Numbered from the stretch's first letter, positions 17,995 through 26,769 are shown. The stretch is DNA of 64,000 nucleotides from Bog-473 sp963807675 (GCA_963807675.1 CAWECP010000013.1:124001-188000); one strand, 5' to 3'. The notes: generated from the letters alone by a model not told the origin. Program-made: numbers and translations.

Positions 17995-19209
17995 CCGCTG
18001 TTACCGCTGGATACGGCGCCACCCGTTCCGGTGCGCTGGAAGAAGCTGCCGCCGCCGGGGAAGCCCCCGCCGCCGGGGAAGCCCTTGGTGCCGCTGCCGC
18101 CGAGGATCCCCCCGCTGCCGCCGCCAGGCGCAGTGAACTTGATCTCGCGCTCGAGGACCTTGGCCCCCGCGCTGACTCCGGTGACCTGGGTCTCGCCGTT
18201 CTCGGCCGCGCCGACGGTCACGTCCTTGACGACGTGGGCGCCGTTCACCACTTCGGTGACGGTGGCCTGACCGCTGGTGCTGTAGGAGATGGCGCCCGTA
18301 GGGACTTCGGTGACGTCGTTCAGCTGCTTCACGATGATGCTCACGTCGGCGGTGGAACCGGCGTAGAGGCCGGAGGGGTTCCCGGTGACGTCGACCACGA
18401 CCGGGAACGTGGTCACGTCCGAGGTCTGGCTGCCGATCAGGCTGATGGAGCCGACCGTGCCGTAGACGGGCGTGGTCGAACTGGTGCCCGTGATGTCGAC
18501 CTGGTCACCGTCGGCGATCTGACCGATTTCGGTGTCGTCGACCGTGGTGTTGACTAAGTAGGAGTCCGTGCCGATGACCACCACCTGGCTGGTCGTGGTG
18601 CCCGTACCGCCGCTCCCTCCGCCGGAGTCGGTGCCGGTGACCTGCTGGCCAACCGTCAGAGCGACCGAGGCCACGGTGCCCGCGATGGGCGATGTCAGCG
18701 ACGCGTCGTCGAGGTTGGTCTCCGCCGTGGTCAGCGAGGACTCGGCCGAGGTGACGGAGGCCTCGTCGGTATCGAGGGTGCTGGCGGCGGCACCGGACGC
18801 CTCGTCGCTCGAGAGTCGGTCGTTGGCCGCGGTGAGCTGCGCCTGGGCCGCGCTCGACGTTCTCGGACAACGACGTCGTGCCGACGGTGGCCAGGACCTC
18901 CCCGGCGGTGACGGTCTGGCCAGCCTTCACCCAGACCGAGGAGACGGTGCCGGAGACGGCGAAGTCGAGGCTGGACTGGGTGGCCGGCTCGAGGGTGCCC
19001 GAGCTGGCGACGGTCTGCTGGATGGTGCCCGTCGTCACCGGAACGGTCACCGTGGTGACGGACAGCCCGGCGGGGGTGGCCGAACTCGACGTGAGCCACA
19101 GGGGCAGTCCGACGCCGGCACCGATCAGGACGACGGCGACACCAACAATCGTCCACCGGTAGCGCCGCCAGACGCGACGCCCGCTCCGGCGCCAGGACAT
19201 TCTCGTCAT
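17991..19209 (-). CDS. HlyD/MacA-type periplasmic adaptor (first adaptor), frame break near 18850
   Basis: First gene of the efflux operon. The N-terminus is Arg-rich, followed by a membrane helix (WTIVGVAVVLIGAGVGLPLWL), an SGTLEPATQSSLDFAVSGTV strand and the first lipoyl motif VKAGQTVTAGEVLATVG. The frame then changes at about 18849-18855; the continuation (AQLTAANDRLSSDEAS, helical hairpin, then LTSPIAGTVASVALTVGQQV and the barrel) is in another frame, ending in a Gly-rich tail. Both parts align to one ~405 aa adaptor, so an indel error is likely. The ATG at 19209 has a GAGGAG 10 nt upstream. An alternative in-phase acidic leader could start at 19276 if another indel exists. Confidence 0.75.
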
Positions 19210-19582
19210 CGAGGGGCAGCTCCTCGGTGAGGTCCATTGGTTTCTCCGGCGCGTCGATTGCTCCCGTTTTGACCATGCTCCCAGTTCAGATCAGCCATTT
19301 CACGACAAGCCAAATCCCAGCTGTGAGCCCGCTTGGGGTTTTGTGTAAGTGTGACATAAAGGTCCAGCTCAGGTGGGGAGTGGGCCGAAATTGAACTCTA
19401 AGAATGCACACAGCGGGGACCGGACGGGCTCCAACGACGGCCTGCGACGATGCTGCCATTGCCGCTGTCCGACGGGAGCGTTCGTTACTCCCTTCGACCT
19501 CCCGACCCCGGTCGGACACGCGGTTGCGGCCCTCCGGGGCGTGCGGCCTCCAAGGCCGCACGCCCCGAGAGCGTCGGCGGTC
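19210..19582 (+). other. Intergenic region upstream of the efflux operon
   Basis: No credible gene. On the minus strand this is the 5' region of the adaptor-ABC operon; it is less GC-rich than its surroundings and includes TTTATGTCACACTTACAC (about 19345-19362), which could hold promoter or operator elements. On the plus strand it leads to the small gene at 19598. Confidence 0.4.
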
Positions 19583-19597
19583 TACGGTTCGGCCCGG

Positions 19598-19862
19598 ATG
19601 CGCCACGCCACACCCGAGGACCTCGAGAAGATCGGGACCCTGCTGGACGAGGTCCGTCGGGTGCCGGGCCTGGTGGAGCGCACGCCCGGGTCCTTCTACC
19701 GTGGCCCGAAAGGCTTCCTCCATTTCCACGACGACCCGACCGGGATGTATGCCGACGTCCGGCTGGTGGCCGGCGAGGACTTCGTTGCGGCTGCGTGTGC
19801 AGACCAAGGCCGAGCAACGCTCGCTGCTCGCTCAGGTTCGCCGAGCCGTAGCGGTGGGGTAG
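19598..19862 (+). CDS. Small conserved hypothetical protein, frame break near 19790
   Basis: The product starts RHATPEDLEKIGTLLDEVR and continues with TPGSFYRGPKGFLHFHDDP and GMYADVRL, which looks like a conserved actinobacterial family of ~85 aa of unknown function. After VAGEDF the annotated frame drifts into unrelated sequence, while the next frame reads RLRVQTKAEQRSLLAQVRRAV to a stop at 19862, the expected ending. This indicates one extra base near 19786-19791. The -10-like TACGGT (19583-19588) lies 9 nt before the ATG. The His-rich FLHFHDDP could be a ligand site, but no function can be assigned. Confidence 0.6.
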
Positions 19863-19884
19863 GCCGAGAACATGGTCCCGCGCC

Positions 19885-21150
19885 TCACGCCGCCCACGTG
19901 AGGACGAACGTCGTGTGCGGCTTGTCCACCACCACGACATCGTCGCTGGTCGGCGGGCGGGGCACCGTGTGGCGCGGGAACGCCGTGATCTGCAGGCCCT
20001 GGGTCGAACGCCGACCACTCTCCACCCACCCTTCAACGAGCTCGACCAGGCGGGCGAGCAACTCGTCCCCCTCGGGGCCATAGGCCCGGAGGCCCAGCGC
20101 CGGCGCGGGCGAAGCGGTCCGAGCGTCCACCGGGACCAGCGCCGCCAAGCCACGCTCGCCCACCAGGACGAGTGTGCTCGCCATGCCATTGTCCCAGGCG
20201 ATCTTCGGCAGGGTCTCGTCGGTTGCCGCGTCGCCCCACGCAGCCAGGGTGCCGGCTCGGTGGTCGTGCAGGACCAGCCACAATCCGAGACCACCGAGCA
20301 CCTCATGGAAACGCAGCTCGGGGGCACTGGCCTCGGTGGGAGCCGCTCCGGGGTCTCGAAGCGCGTCCGCCACCGCTGCCGCATCGACTTCGCATCCGTC
20401 GAGGTGGACGAACGCGCCAGGATGCCCGGGAACGGGGACGGGGGAGTGCGGTTGCGCCAGCACGCCGCGCATGGGCATGAAGCCACACGCGAGCACGCTG
20501 TCGCTCACCAGGCGATCCTCCTGACGAACGAAGGCCACCGAGCGGTACAGGCCGCCCAGGCACAGCGGAATCAGGAGTCGACCATTCTCCGCCAGCTGCT
20601 CGAACCACGCCGGCGCCAGGTCCCACACACCGACGGTCGCCACCACCCGGTCGAACGGGGCGCGCTCGGCGAGTCCCGCGGCGCCGTCCGCCGTGACGAC
20701 CCGGACCCGCCCGTAGCCGGCCCGGTCGAGGTGTCCCCGCGCCTCGTCCGCCACCGCCTCGTCGATATCCACCGTGACGACCTCCCCGGCCGGCCCCACG
20801 AGCTCCGCCAGCAGTGCCGCGTTGTAGCCCGTTCCGGCGCCGATCTCGAGCACGTGGTGCCCCCGCTCCACTGCGAGCTGCTCGAGCATGAGGGCCATAA
20901 TCGTCGGCTGGGAGGAGGAGCTGGTCGGCCGCCCCTGCGCATCGTGGTGGGTCACGAAGGCCTCGTCCCGGTACGCGAGGACCGGGTCTTCCCCGGGCAG
21001 GAACCGGTGCCGCGGCACCCTTCGGAACGCCAGCTTCACTGCCTCACTCCGGGCGCAACCAGTCGCTTCGAGTTGGTCCGCGAGCCCCCGCCGTTGCTCG
21101 GCCCCGCCGTCCTCGCTCATGGGATCCGTCGGCGCGCTCGGGCTCTCCAC
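19885..21150 (-). CDS. Protein-L-isoaspartate O-methyltransferase-like enzyme with extra C-terminal domain
   Basis: SAM-dependent methyltransferase of the PCMT family. The N-terminal half has QPTIMALMLEQL, motif I HVLEIGAGTGYNAALLAEL and VVTVDIDEAVADEAR; RFLPGED and SSSSQP are typical substrate-side elements. The protein is ~420 aa, twice the length of Pcm. The C-terminal ~200 residues (LGLWLVLHDHRAGTLAAWG, ending DKPHTTFVLTWAA) resemble the extra domain of FxLD-system methyltransferases linked to peptide natural products. I saw no precursor peptide nearby, so housekeeping repair remains possible. A GTG directly after the HEAT gene stop or an ATG at 21120 could be the start. Confidence 0.8.
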   Translation of the reverse strand: MESPSAPTDPMSEDGGAEQRRGLADQLEATGCARSEAVKLAFRRVPRHRFLPGEDPVLAYRDEAFVTHHDAQGRPTSSSSQPTIMALMLEQLAVERGHHVLEIGAGTGYNAALLAELVGPAGEVVTVDIDEAVADEARGHLDRAGYGRVRVVTADGAAGLAERAPFDRVVATVGVWDLAPAWFEQLAENGRLLIPLCLGGLYRSVAFVRQEDRLVSDSVLACGFMPMRGVLAQPHSPVPVPGHPGAFVHLDGCEVDAAAVADALRDPGAAPTEASAPELRFHEVLGGLGLWLVLHDHRAGTLAAWGDAATDETLPKIAWDNGMASTLVLVGERGLAALVPVDARTASPAPALGLRAYGPEGDELLARLVELVEGWVESGRRSTQGLQITAFPRHTVPRPPTSDDVVVVDKPHTTFVLTWAA

Positions 21151-21759
21151 CTACGAACGGGCACCCCGGAACGTGGCAGGCCCCCGGCCGTGTCGGCGCT
21201 GCTGGCGCTCGTAGCGCTTCCGGGGAGCGACGAAGCGTCCCGCCAGCGCGCTGCGTGCGGCCTGACGGACGATCGGATCCGAGTCGTGGACCGACGCCTC
21301 CTCGAGCGCCGCCCGGACCAGGGCCTCCCGTCCCGACAGTTGGAACAAGAGCTGTATGGCCTTGGTGCGCAACTCGTGGTTGGGGTCGTGCTCGAGCACC
21401 TCCACCAAGCCGGCCGCCACGTCGGCCGTGCACAGCTCTTCCGACTTGCAGGCCTGACAAGACAAGCCGTGCAGCGCCATATTGCGAACGAACACGACCG
21501 GGTCCCGCAGCGCACGAGCGAAGACGCGCATCGACTGGTCGTTGGCGTAGTGGTCCAGGAAGAACAGGCAGTCGCGACGCACCCAAGGGTCCGGGTGGTG
21601 CAGCGCCGCGGTCTGAACCGCACCGAGGCGCGCCTTGACCGCCCGTCGGGCGCGCTGCTTCGCCGTGCCTTGGAAGAACTGCTTCAGAAACGTGGTCGCC
21701 TCGGCCACGTCGGCCACCACGGAGGCCTCGGACGAGCGCAACGTATCCGAGCAGGCCAT
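21151..21759 (-). CDS. HEAT-repeat protein
   Basis: 202-residue all-helical protein. Repeated units are visible, for example HHPDPWVRRDCLFFLDHYAN, RDPVVFVRNMALHGL, HDPNHELRTKAIQLLFQL and HDSDPIVRQAARSAL: each starts with a (H/R)DP turn and ends in an Arg-Ala/Ile-hydrophobic helix, the HEAT/PBS-lyase repeat pattern. There are two cysteines in SCQACKSEELC. HEAT scaffolds mediate protein contacts. The gene immediately precedes the methyltransferase with no gap, so the two are likely co-translated; the HEAT protein might be a partner or substrate. Confidence 0.75.
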   Translation of the reverse strand: MACSDTLRSSEASVVADVAEATTFLKQFFQGTAKQRARRAVKARLGAVQTAALHHPDPWVRRDCLFFLDHYANDQSMRVFARALRDPVVFVRNMALHGLSCQACKSEELCTADVAAGLVEVLEHDPNHELRTKAIQLLFQLSGREALVRAALEEASVHDSDPIVRQAARSALAGRFVAPRKRYERQQRRHGRGPATFRGARS

Positions 21760-21814
21760 GGTCAAACTGTACCGGCGCGATCTCCTGACCTGGGCCCAAG
21801 CCTGCGAACGTCGA

Positions 21815-21820
21815 TAAGGT
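21815..21820 (+). promoter_or_regulatory. Candidate -10 box for the dehydrogenase-sulfotransferase operon
   Basis: TAAGGT within CGATAAGGTCCATT. A nearly identical string (CGATAAGGTTCATT) occurs at 26757-26770 beyond the operon. The box is 6 nt upstream of a GTG at 21827, the same spacing as at acuI, thiG and the cupin gene. Confidence 0.4.
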
Positions 21821-21826
21821 CCATTT

Positions 21827-21883
21827 GTGGGGTGGGGCATGCGCTGTGAGCGTTGGCAGACCGGGGAAGGGACAGGCCGGTGA
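21827..21883 (+). CDS. Possible 18-codon leader peptide overlapping the dehydrogenase start
   Basis: From the GTG 6 nt downstream of the TAAGGT box, an open frame reads MGWGMRCERWQTGEGTGR and then TGA. The TGA overlaps the GTG start of the dehydrogenase (GTGA). If transcription begins at about 21827, this leaderless mini-ORF would be translated first and its termination would re-initiate translation at the dehydrogenase. The alternative is that it is fortuitous and the dehydrogenase uses the GGGGAAGGGA sequence at about 21863-21872 as its ribosome binding site. Confidence 0.3.
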   Translation: MGWGMRCERWQTGEGTGR

Positions 21884-22887
21884 AGCAGATCCGCGTGCAC
21901 GGCCCGAACGACGTTCGCCTCGACGAGGTTCCTCCCTCGTCGCCTGGCCCCCGCGACGCGCTGGTGCGCATGGTGGCCTGCGGTATCTGCGGGACGGACG
22001 TGTCCTTCGTGCACATGGGGGGCATCACGGGGCGGCCGATGGCCCTGGGTCACGAGATGGCCGGTGTGGTCGAGTGGGTCGGCGCCGAGGTGAGCGATGC
22101 GGTGGCGGGTGACCGGGTCGTCGTCCATCCGGCCGACGAGGAGCTGGGCCGGATAGGCAGCGGCGCACCCGAGGGTGGGCTGACGCCGCTCCTGCTGGTG
22201 CGCGAGGCAGCCAAGGGGCGTCGGCTGTTCCACATACCGGACGTCATGCCACTGCGCGTCGCTGCGCTGGCCGAGCCGGCCGCGGTCGGCATGCAGGCGG
22301 TGAACCAGGGTGAGGTGGCGCCCGGGGATCGGGTGGCCGTCTTCGGGTGCGGACCGATCGGGCTCCTGGCCATCGCCACGCTGGCCGACCGGGGCGTGCG
22401 CGACGTCGTCGCCGTCGACACGAGCCGACGTCGCCTCGACCTGGCCCAGCAGTTCGGAGCCGGCCACCTGGTGGACCATTCCGAGCTCGACGTGTGGGAC
22501 GAACTGGCCCGCTTCCATGGGAGCGCTCCGTTCATGCTCGGGCCGACCCCGGCCACCGACGTCTTCATTGAGGCGTCGGGGTCGGACCGGGTGCTCGCCG
22601 AGATCCTCGAGCACGGGCGAGCCGGCGGGCGTATGTCCCTGGTCGCCCTGCACTACCGGCCCGTGCCGACGAACTTCGTCCAAGTCCTGATGAAGCAGTT
22701 CACCATCCGGGGCTCGTTCGAGTACCCGCCGCGGTTCGAGGACGCGATTGAGCTCCTGGACCGACGCGACCTGTCAGACCTGGTCACCCACACCTTGCCG
22801 CTCGGGGAGTTCGACCATGGGTTGGCCCTCCTGGAGGGTTCGAAGGATTGTGGAAAGGTCATGATCACCATGGGGGATGACGCGTGA
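21880..22887 (+). CDS. Zinc-dependent alcohol dehydrogenase, MDR superfamily
   Basis: 335-residue medium-chain dehydrogenase. Catalytic zinc ligands are recognisable: Cys in ACGICGTDVSF and the GHEMAGVVEWVG His/Glu pair. The Rossmann motif is AVFGCGPIGLLAIATLADRG with VVAVDTSRRRLDLA. The structural-zinc Cys4 lobe is absent, as in some sorbitol or threonine dehydrogenase relatives. It probably oxidises a secondary alcohol with NAD(P). The GTG at 21880 was chosen because residues before it do not fit the family. It is the first gene of a five-gene operon, with a 4-nt overlap to the SDR gene. Confidence 0.88.
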   Translation: MKQIRVHGPNDVRLDEVPPSSPGPRDALVRMVACGICGTDVSFVHMGGITGRPMALGHEMAGVVEWVGAEVSDAVAGDRVVVHPADEELGRIGSGAPEGGLTPLLLVREAAKGRRLFHIPDVMPLRVAALAEPAAVGMQAVNQGEVAPGDRVAVFGCGPIGLLAIATLADRGVRDVVAVDTSRRRLDLAQQFGAGHLVDHSELDVWDELARFHGSAPFMLGPTPATDVFIEASGSDRVLAEILEHGRAGGRMSLVALHYRPVPTNFVQVLMKQFTIRGSFEYPPRFEDAIELLDRRDLSDLVTHTLPLGEFDHGLALLEGSKDCGKVMITMGDDA

Positions 22888-23633
22888 CCAACCGGCTCCA
22901 GTTCGACTTCGAGGCCACCTCGGTCCTCGTGACCGGCGGAACGAGCGGCATTGGCCACGCCATCGCCTCGGCGTTCGCCGCCGCCGGAGCCGACGTCACC
23001 GTCACCGGGACACGCCCCGATGCCGGCCAGTACGAGCGCGACCTGTCCGCCTTCTCCTACCGGCCGCTCGAAGTCCGCGACCACAACGCGGTGGAGGAGC
23101 TGGCAGCGGCCTTCGACCGGCTCGACGTGCTGGTCAACAACGCCGGCGCCAATTTTCCCGACGGGCGGGACGAGTGGGACCCCGACGGTTTCGCGGCCGC
23201 CCTCGACCTCAACGTGGAGGGCGCCATGCGCCTGACCATGGGCCTGCGCGCAGCCCTCGGGACGAGCACCATGGCGGGCGGCGCCAGCGTGGTCAACCTC
23301 GTGTCGATGACGGCGTTCCGCTCGACCACGATCGTGCCCGGCTACGCCGCCGCCAAGGCGGCGCTGCTCACCCTGACCCGGAACCTGGCCGCCCATTGGG
23401 CCGGTGACGGCATCAGGATCAACGCGGTGGCCCCGGGGCTGATCGACACCCCCATGACGGCGCCGATGAAGGCCTTCCCACAGCTGCTCGAGACCGAACT
23501 GGCACGCGGCTTCCTCCCGCGCATGGGCTCACCTGAGGAGGTGGCGTCAGCCGTTCTCTACCTCTCGAGCGAGGCGGCGGCGTTCATCACCGGCGGCACC
23601 CTCGCCGTCGACGGCGGCTACCTGGCCCACTGA
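22884..23633 (+). CDS. Short-chain dehydrogenase/reductase
   Basis: 249-residue classical SDR. Cofactor motif TGGTSGIGHAIASAF, structural NNAG in LVNNAGANF, a Ser in VNLVSMTAF, catalytic YxxxK in GYAAAKAALLTL, and the C-terminal GGTLAVDGGY. It overlaps the dehydrogenase gene by 4 nt and is followed 7 nt later by the sulfotransferase gene. The substrate is probably a hydroxyl or keto group in the same pathway. Confidence 0.92.
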   Translation: MTNRLQFDFEATSVLVTGGTSGIGHAIASAFAAAGADVTVTGTRPDAGQYERDLSAFSYRPLEVRDHNAVEELAAAFDRLDVLVNNAGANFPDGRDEWDPDGFAAALDLNVEGAMRLTMGLRAALGTSTMAGGASVVNLVSMTAFRSTTIVPGYAAAKAALLTLTRNLAAHWAGDGIRINAVAPGLIDTPMTAPMKAFPQLLETELARGFLPRMGSPEEVASAVLYLSSEAAAFITGGTLAVDGGYLAH

Positions 23634-23640
23634 AGCGAGC

Positions 23641-24893
23641 GTGATGGGCGACGTCATACGAATCGACGACCTGGGCGCCCCCGTCCTCAACGACGTCCAA
23701 CGGATGGCCATCGACTACGGGGAGTCCAAGCACACCGACCTGACCGTCGACGCCGTCTGCGACGCCGCCCGGGCGCGCAGCGCCCTGGCGGACTTCGGTG
23801 AGGAGGACTTCGCGGCGCGGCTCGGGCTCCAGTTGGCAGAGATGGACGCCGACGAGGAGCGGACGGGGATCGGGCGGCTGATGATGTTCACCGACTGCGT
23901 CCGCTACGCCTCCAACCGCCTTCTCGTCCACGACCTCCTGACCCGGCATCCCGAGATCCTGGAGATCCCCATTGCCCGGCCGGTGATCGTGGTCGGACTG
24001 CCGCGGTCGGGCACCACGCACCTGGTCAACCTGCTGGCTGCGGACACCCGGTTCCGTTCGATGCCTCTCTGGGAGTCCTACGAGCCCGTGCCGAATCCGA
24101 AGGACCCGGCCGAGGTCGACGGGGTGGACCCGCGCTGGACCCGCTGCCAGGGCGCGTGGGAGGCGATGCAGGCCGCCGCCCCGCTCGTGGCGGCCATGCA
24201 CCCCATGCAACCCGACCACGTGCACGAGGAGATTGAGCTACAGATGCCGGACTTCTCGAGCTACACGCTCGAGTGGGTGGCTCGGGCCCCGCAGTGGCGC
24301 GACTACTACCTCGCCCACGACCAGACCCCCCACTACGCCTACATGAAGTCGGTGCTCCAGATTCTGCAGTGGTTCCACCCCAGGGAGCGTTGGGTCCTCA
24401 AGTCGCCTCAACACCTCGAGCAGCTCGGGCCCCTCCTGCGTACCTTTCCCGACAGCACCGTCGTGGTGACCCATCGCGACCCGGTCGCCGTCGTCCAATC
24501 GACCATCACGATGGCGTGCTACGGCGCCCGCACGTCCTACCGCACGAGCCGACCCGAGTGGTATCGCGACTACTGGACGGAGCGCATCGGCACGCTGCTC
24601 GACGCCTCGTTGCGCGACCGGCACCTTCTGCCCGATGATCGCACCGTGCACGTCTTCTTCGAGGAGTACATGGCGGACGAGCTCGGCACCCTCCAGCGGG
24701 TGTACGACTGCGCCGGCATTGCGTTGACCGGGCAGGCGCGAGCCGAGATCTCTGCCTACCAGACCGCCCATCCCGCGGGAAGGAGGGGAGGGTGGCCTAC
24801 GACCTCCGGCGCCACTTCGCGGTGACGCCCGAAGAGGTCCGGGCGCGTTTCGGGTCCTACCTCGACCGCTTTCCGGTCCGGTTGGAGGTCTGA
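23641..24893 (+). CDS. PAPS-dependent sulfotransferase family protein, frame break near 24780
   Basis: The 5'-phosphosulfate loop is clear: VIVVGLPRSGTTHLVNLLA. Also seen are WVLKSPQHLEQLGPLL and VVVTHRDPVAVVQSTITM, the 3'-phosphate-binding region of sulfotransferases. The family (Sulfotransfer_3) transfers sulfate from PAPS to hydroxyls on lipids, steroids or carbohydrates. The annotated frame ends in nonsense after 24775, whereas the next frame continues GRVAYDLRRHFAVTPEEVRARF to PVRLEV and a TGA at 24891-24893, exactly overlapping the ATG of the next gene. The purine run GGGAAGGAGGGGAGGG at 24778-24793 is the likely indel site. Joined length is ~416 aa. Confidence 0.8.
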
Positions 24894-26158
24894 TGTCTGT
24901 TCAGGACGAGGTCGACCGCCTTATCGACACCCGCCCGGGCCGGGAGCTCATGCGACCGGTCTACGAAGACCCCGCGCACCCCGTCGCCGAGGACATCTAC
25001 CGCTCGGGCGGGACCACCGCAGCCTATCTGTTGCTCACGGACCGCGGGCGGGTCATCGTCAACACCGGCATGGGCTTCGAGGCCCCGCACCACAAGCGGG
25101 TCTTCGACGCTTTGCGGCCCGGGCCGACCCACTACATCATCACCACCCAGGCGCATGTCGATCACGTGGGCGGCGTCGATCTGTTCAAGGAGGATGGCAC
25201 CACCTACGTGGCCCAGCAGAACAACCAGGCCTGCCAAGCCGACGACGCCCGCATCCGTGCCCTGCGCATGCGCACCGCCGGCATCTGGTTCGACATGCTG
25301 GGCACCGACGCTCGGCGCATCGCTACCGAGAACCCGGGGGTCTCGATGCGCCAGGCCGAGCCGGTGCCCGACCTCACCTTCGACCAGCGACTCGCGCTCG
25401 ACGCCGACGGGCTGATCCTGGAACTGCACGCAGCAGTGGGGGAGACCATCGACAGCACCATCGTGTGGCTGCCCGAGCGGCGCACCGCCCTGGTCAGCAA
25501 CCTGTTCGGGCCTCTCTTCCCGCACTTCCCCAACTTGAACACCCTGAGAGGGGACCGCTACCGCTTCGTCGAGCCGTACCTCGAGAGCGTGCGCAAGGTC
25601 CGAGCCCTGCGACCCGAGGTGCTCGTCACCGGCCGCTACGAGCCCATCGTCGGTGAGGAGCTCATCGACGCCAGCCTGGCCCGCCTGCACGACGCGGTCG
25701 ATTATGTGCACCAGCGGGCGCTCGAGGGCTTCAACGACGGCGTGGACGTCTGGACCCTGATGGACAAGATTCAGCTGCCACCGGAGCTCCGAGTCGGTCA
25801 GGGCTACGGCAAGGTCTCCTGGGCCGTCCGCACGCTCTGGGAGAGCTACGTCGGCTGGTTCAAGCTGCAGTCGACAACCGAGCTCTACTCCGACAGCGCC
25901 GGCGCTGCCCTGGTCGAGCTGGTGGACGCCGCCGGCGTCGATGCCACCTTGAACCGGGCTCAAGCAGCCCTGGACCGAGGCGAGGCGCCCCTCGCCATCC
26001 GCCTAGGCGAGGCGGTTGTCGCGATCGACCAGAGTTCAGATAGGGCCCGTGCTCTGCTGGCTGCCGCCCACGCGTACCTCCTCGGGCATGGCGGAGATAT
26101 CAGTTTTTGGGAAAACGGATGGCTGCGCGACCAGCTCGCGCGCTGGGGGAGTGACTGA
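24893..26158 (+). CDS. Metallo-beta-lactamase-fold hydrolase with alkylsulfatase-type dimerisation domain
   Basis: 421 residues. The metal motif is TTQAHVDHVGGVDLF, a THxHxDH variant with Gln at the first His; other ligands are in ELHAAVGETIDST and NLFGPLFPHFPN. The helical domain after residue ~210 (YLESVRKVRALRPEVLVTGRYEP in parts, and LSDSAG-type ELYSDSAGAALVELVD) matches the dimerisation domain of SdsA1-type alkylsulfatases; the sterol-carrier-like C-terminal domain of true SdsA1 is missing. It may hydrolyse a sulfate ester, phosphoester or lactone. Its position right after a sulfotransferase gene is notable. TGATG overlap with that gene. Confidence 0.8.
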   Translation: MSVQDEVDRLIDTRPGRELMRPVYEDPAHPVAEDIYRSGGTTAAYLLLTDRGRVIVNTGMGFEAPHHKRVFDALRPGPTHYIITTQAHVDHVGGVDLFKEDGTTYVAQQNNQACQADDARIRALRMRTAGIWFDMLGTDARRIATENPGVSMRQAEPVPDLTFDQRLALDADGLILELHAAVGETIDSTIVWLPERRTALVSNLFGPLFPHFPNLNTLRGDRYRFVEPYLESVRKVRALRPEVLVTGRYEPIVGEELIDASLARLHDAVDYVHQRALEGFNDGVDVWTLMDKIQLPPELRVGQGYGKVSWAVRTLWESYVGWFKLQSTTELYSDSAGAALVELVDAAGVDATLNRAQAALDRGEAPLAIRLGEAVVAIDQSSDRARALLAAAHAYLLGHGGDISFWENGWLRDQLARWGSD

Positions 26159-26161
26159 CCA

Positions 26162-26623
26162 ATGGACCACTATCACGTCGGCATGATCGTGACCGATATC
26201 GAGGCGGCCAGCGCCAAGTTGACCGACCTCCTGGGTGTCACCTGGGGGCCGATCATGCACCTCGATACCGTGGAGTACCGCGACGAGGCGGGGAACGACA
26301 TCGACCTGCCGACGACCATGCGCTATTCGACCGGCGTCCCCTGCCTGGAATTGATCCTCGAAGTCCCCGGATCCGTCTGGGTGCGCAACGAGGCCAGCAA
26401 CCTGCACCACGTCGGCTTCTGGAGCGACTCGTTGCCCGACCAGAGCGCCGCCTTCACGGCGGCCGGCTGCCCGCTCCAGCTGTGCGGGCGGGCCGGCGGG
26501 GTGACGCCGACGTCCTTTTCGTACCACCGGGACCCGGACCTTGGGATCCGGATCGAGCTGGTCGACGGGTCCATGCGGGACATGATGCAGTTCCTGTTCG
26601 AGCCCGAGCCGCCCACGGCCTGA
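26162..26623 (+). CDS. VOC/glyoxalase-like protein
   Basis: 153-residue protein. It starts YHVGMIVTDIEAASAKLTDLLG, a typical first VOC motif with the metal-ligand His, and has PCLELILEVPGSVW and LHHVGFWSDSLPDQSAAFTAAGC in the second module, then FSYHRDPDLGIRIELVD. Proteins like this are methylmalonyl-CoA epimerase- or extradiol-dioxygenase-like. It is the last gene of the operon, 3 nt after the hydrolase gene. Confidence 0.85.
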   Translation: MDHYHVGMIVTDIEAASAKLTDLLGVTWGPIMHLDTVEYRDEAGNDIDLPTTMRYSTGVPCLELILEVPGSVWVRNEASNLHHVGFWSDSLPDQSAAFTAAGCPLQLCGRAGGVTPTSFSYHRDPDLGIRIELVDGSMRDMMQFLFEPEPPTA

Positions 26624-26769
26624 CTCATACGACCTTGCGGCCGGCCCGCACGCGCTCCGGGCAGCCTTCGGAGACCGGCTGGCGCCCGCTTGCGGCAACA
26701 CCACATCGTCCCAGGTCACCACCGCGGGCACGCTCCCGTGTTCCTGGTGGACCGCCGATAAGGTTCATT
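26624..26769 (+). other. Gap between the operon end and a small ORF
   Basis: No gene. At 26757-26770 it carries CGATAAGGTTCATT, nearly the same as the string upstream of the dehydrogenase operon. TAAGGT (26759-26764) would serve as a -10 box for the small ORF at 26770. Confidence 0.4.

Noticed and set aside
13186..19209. CRISPR array or direct repeat locus in the low-complexity parts of the adaptor genes
   Set aside because: The short repeats (for example around 14090-14125) are in-frame Gly-Asp-Asn repeats of a coding region, without spacers of equal length or cas genes.
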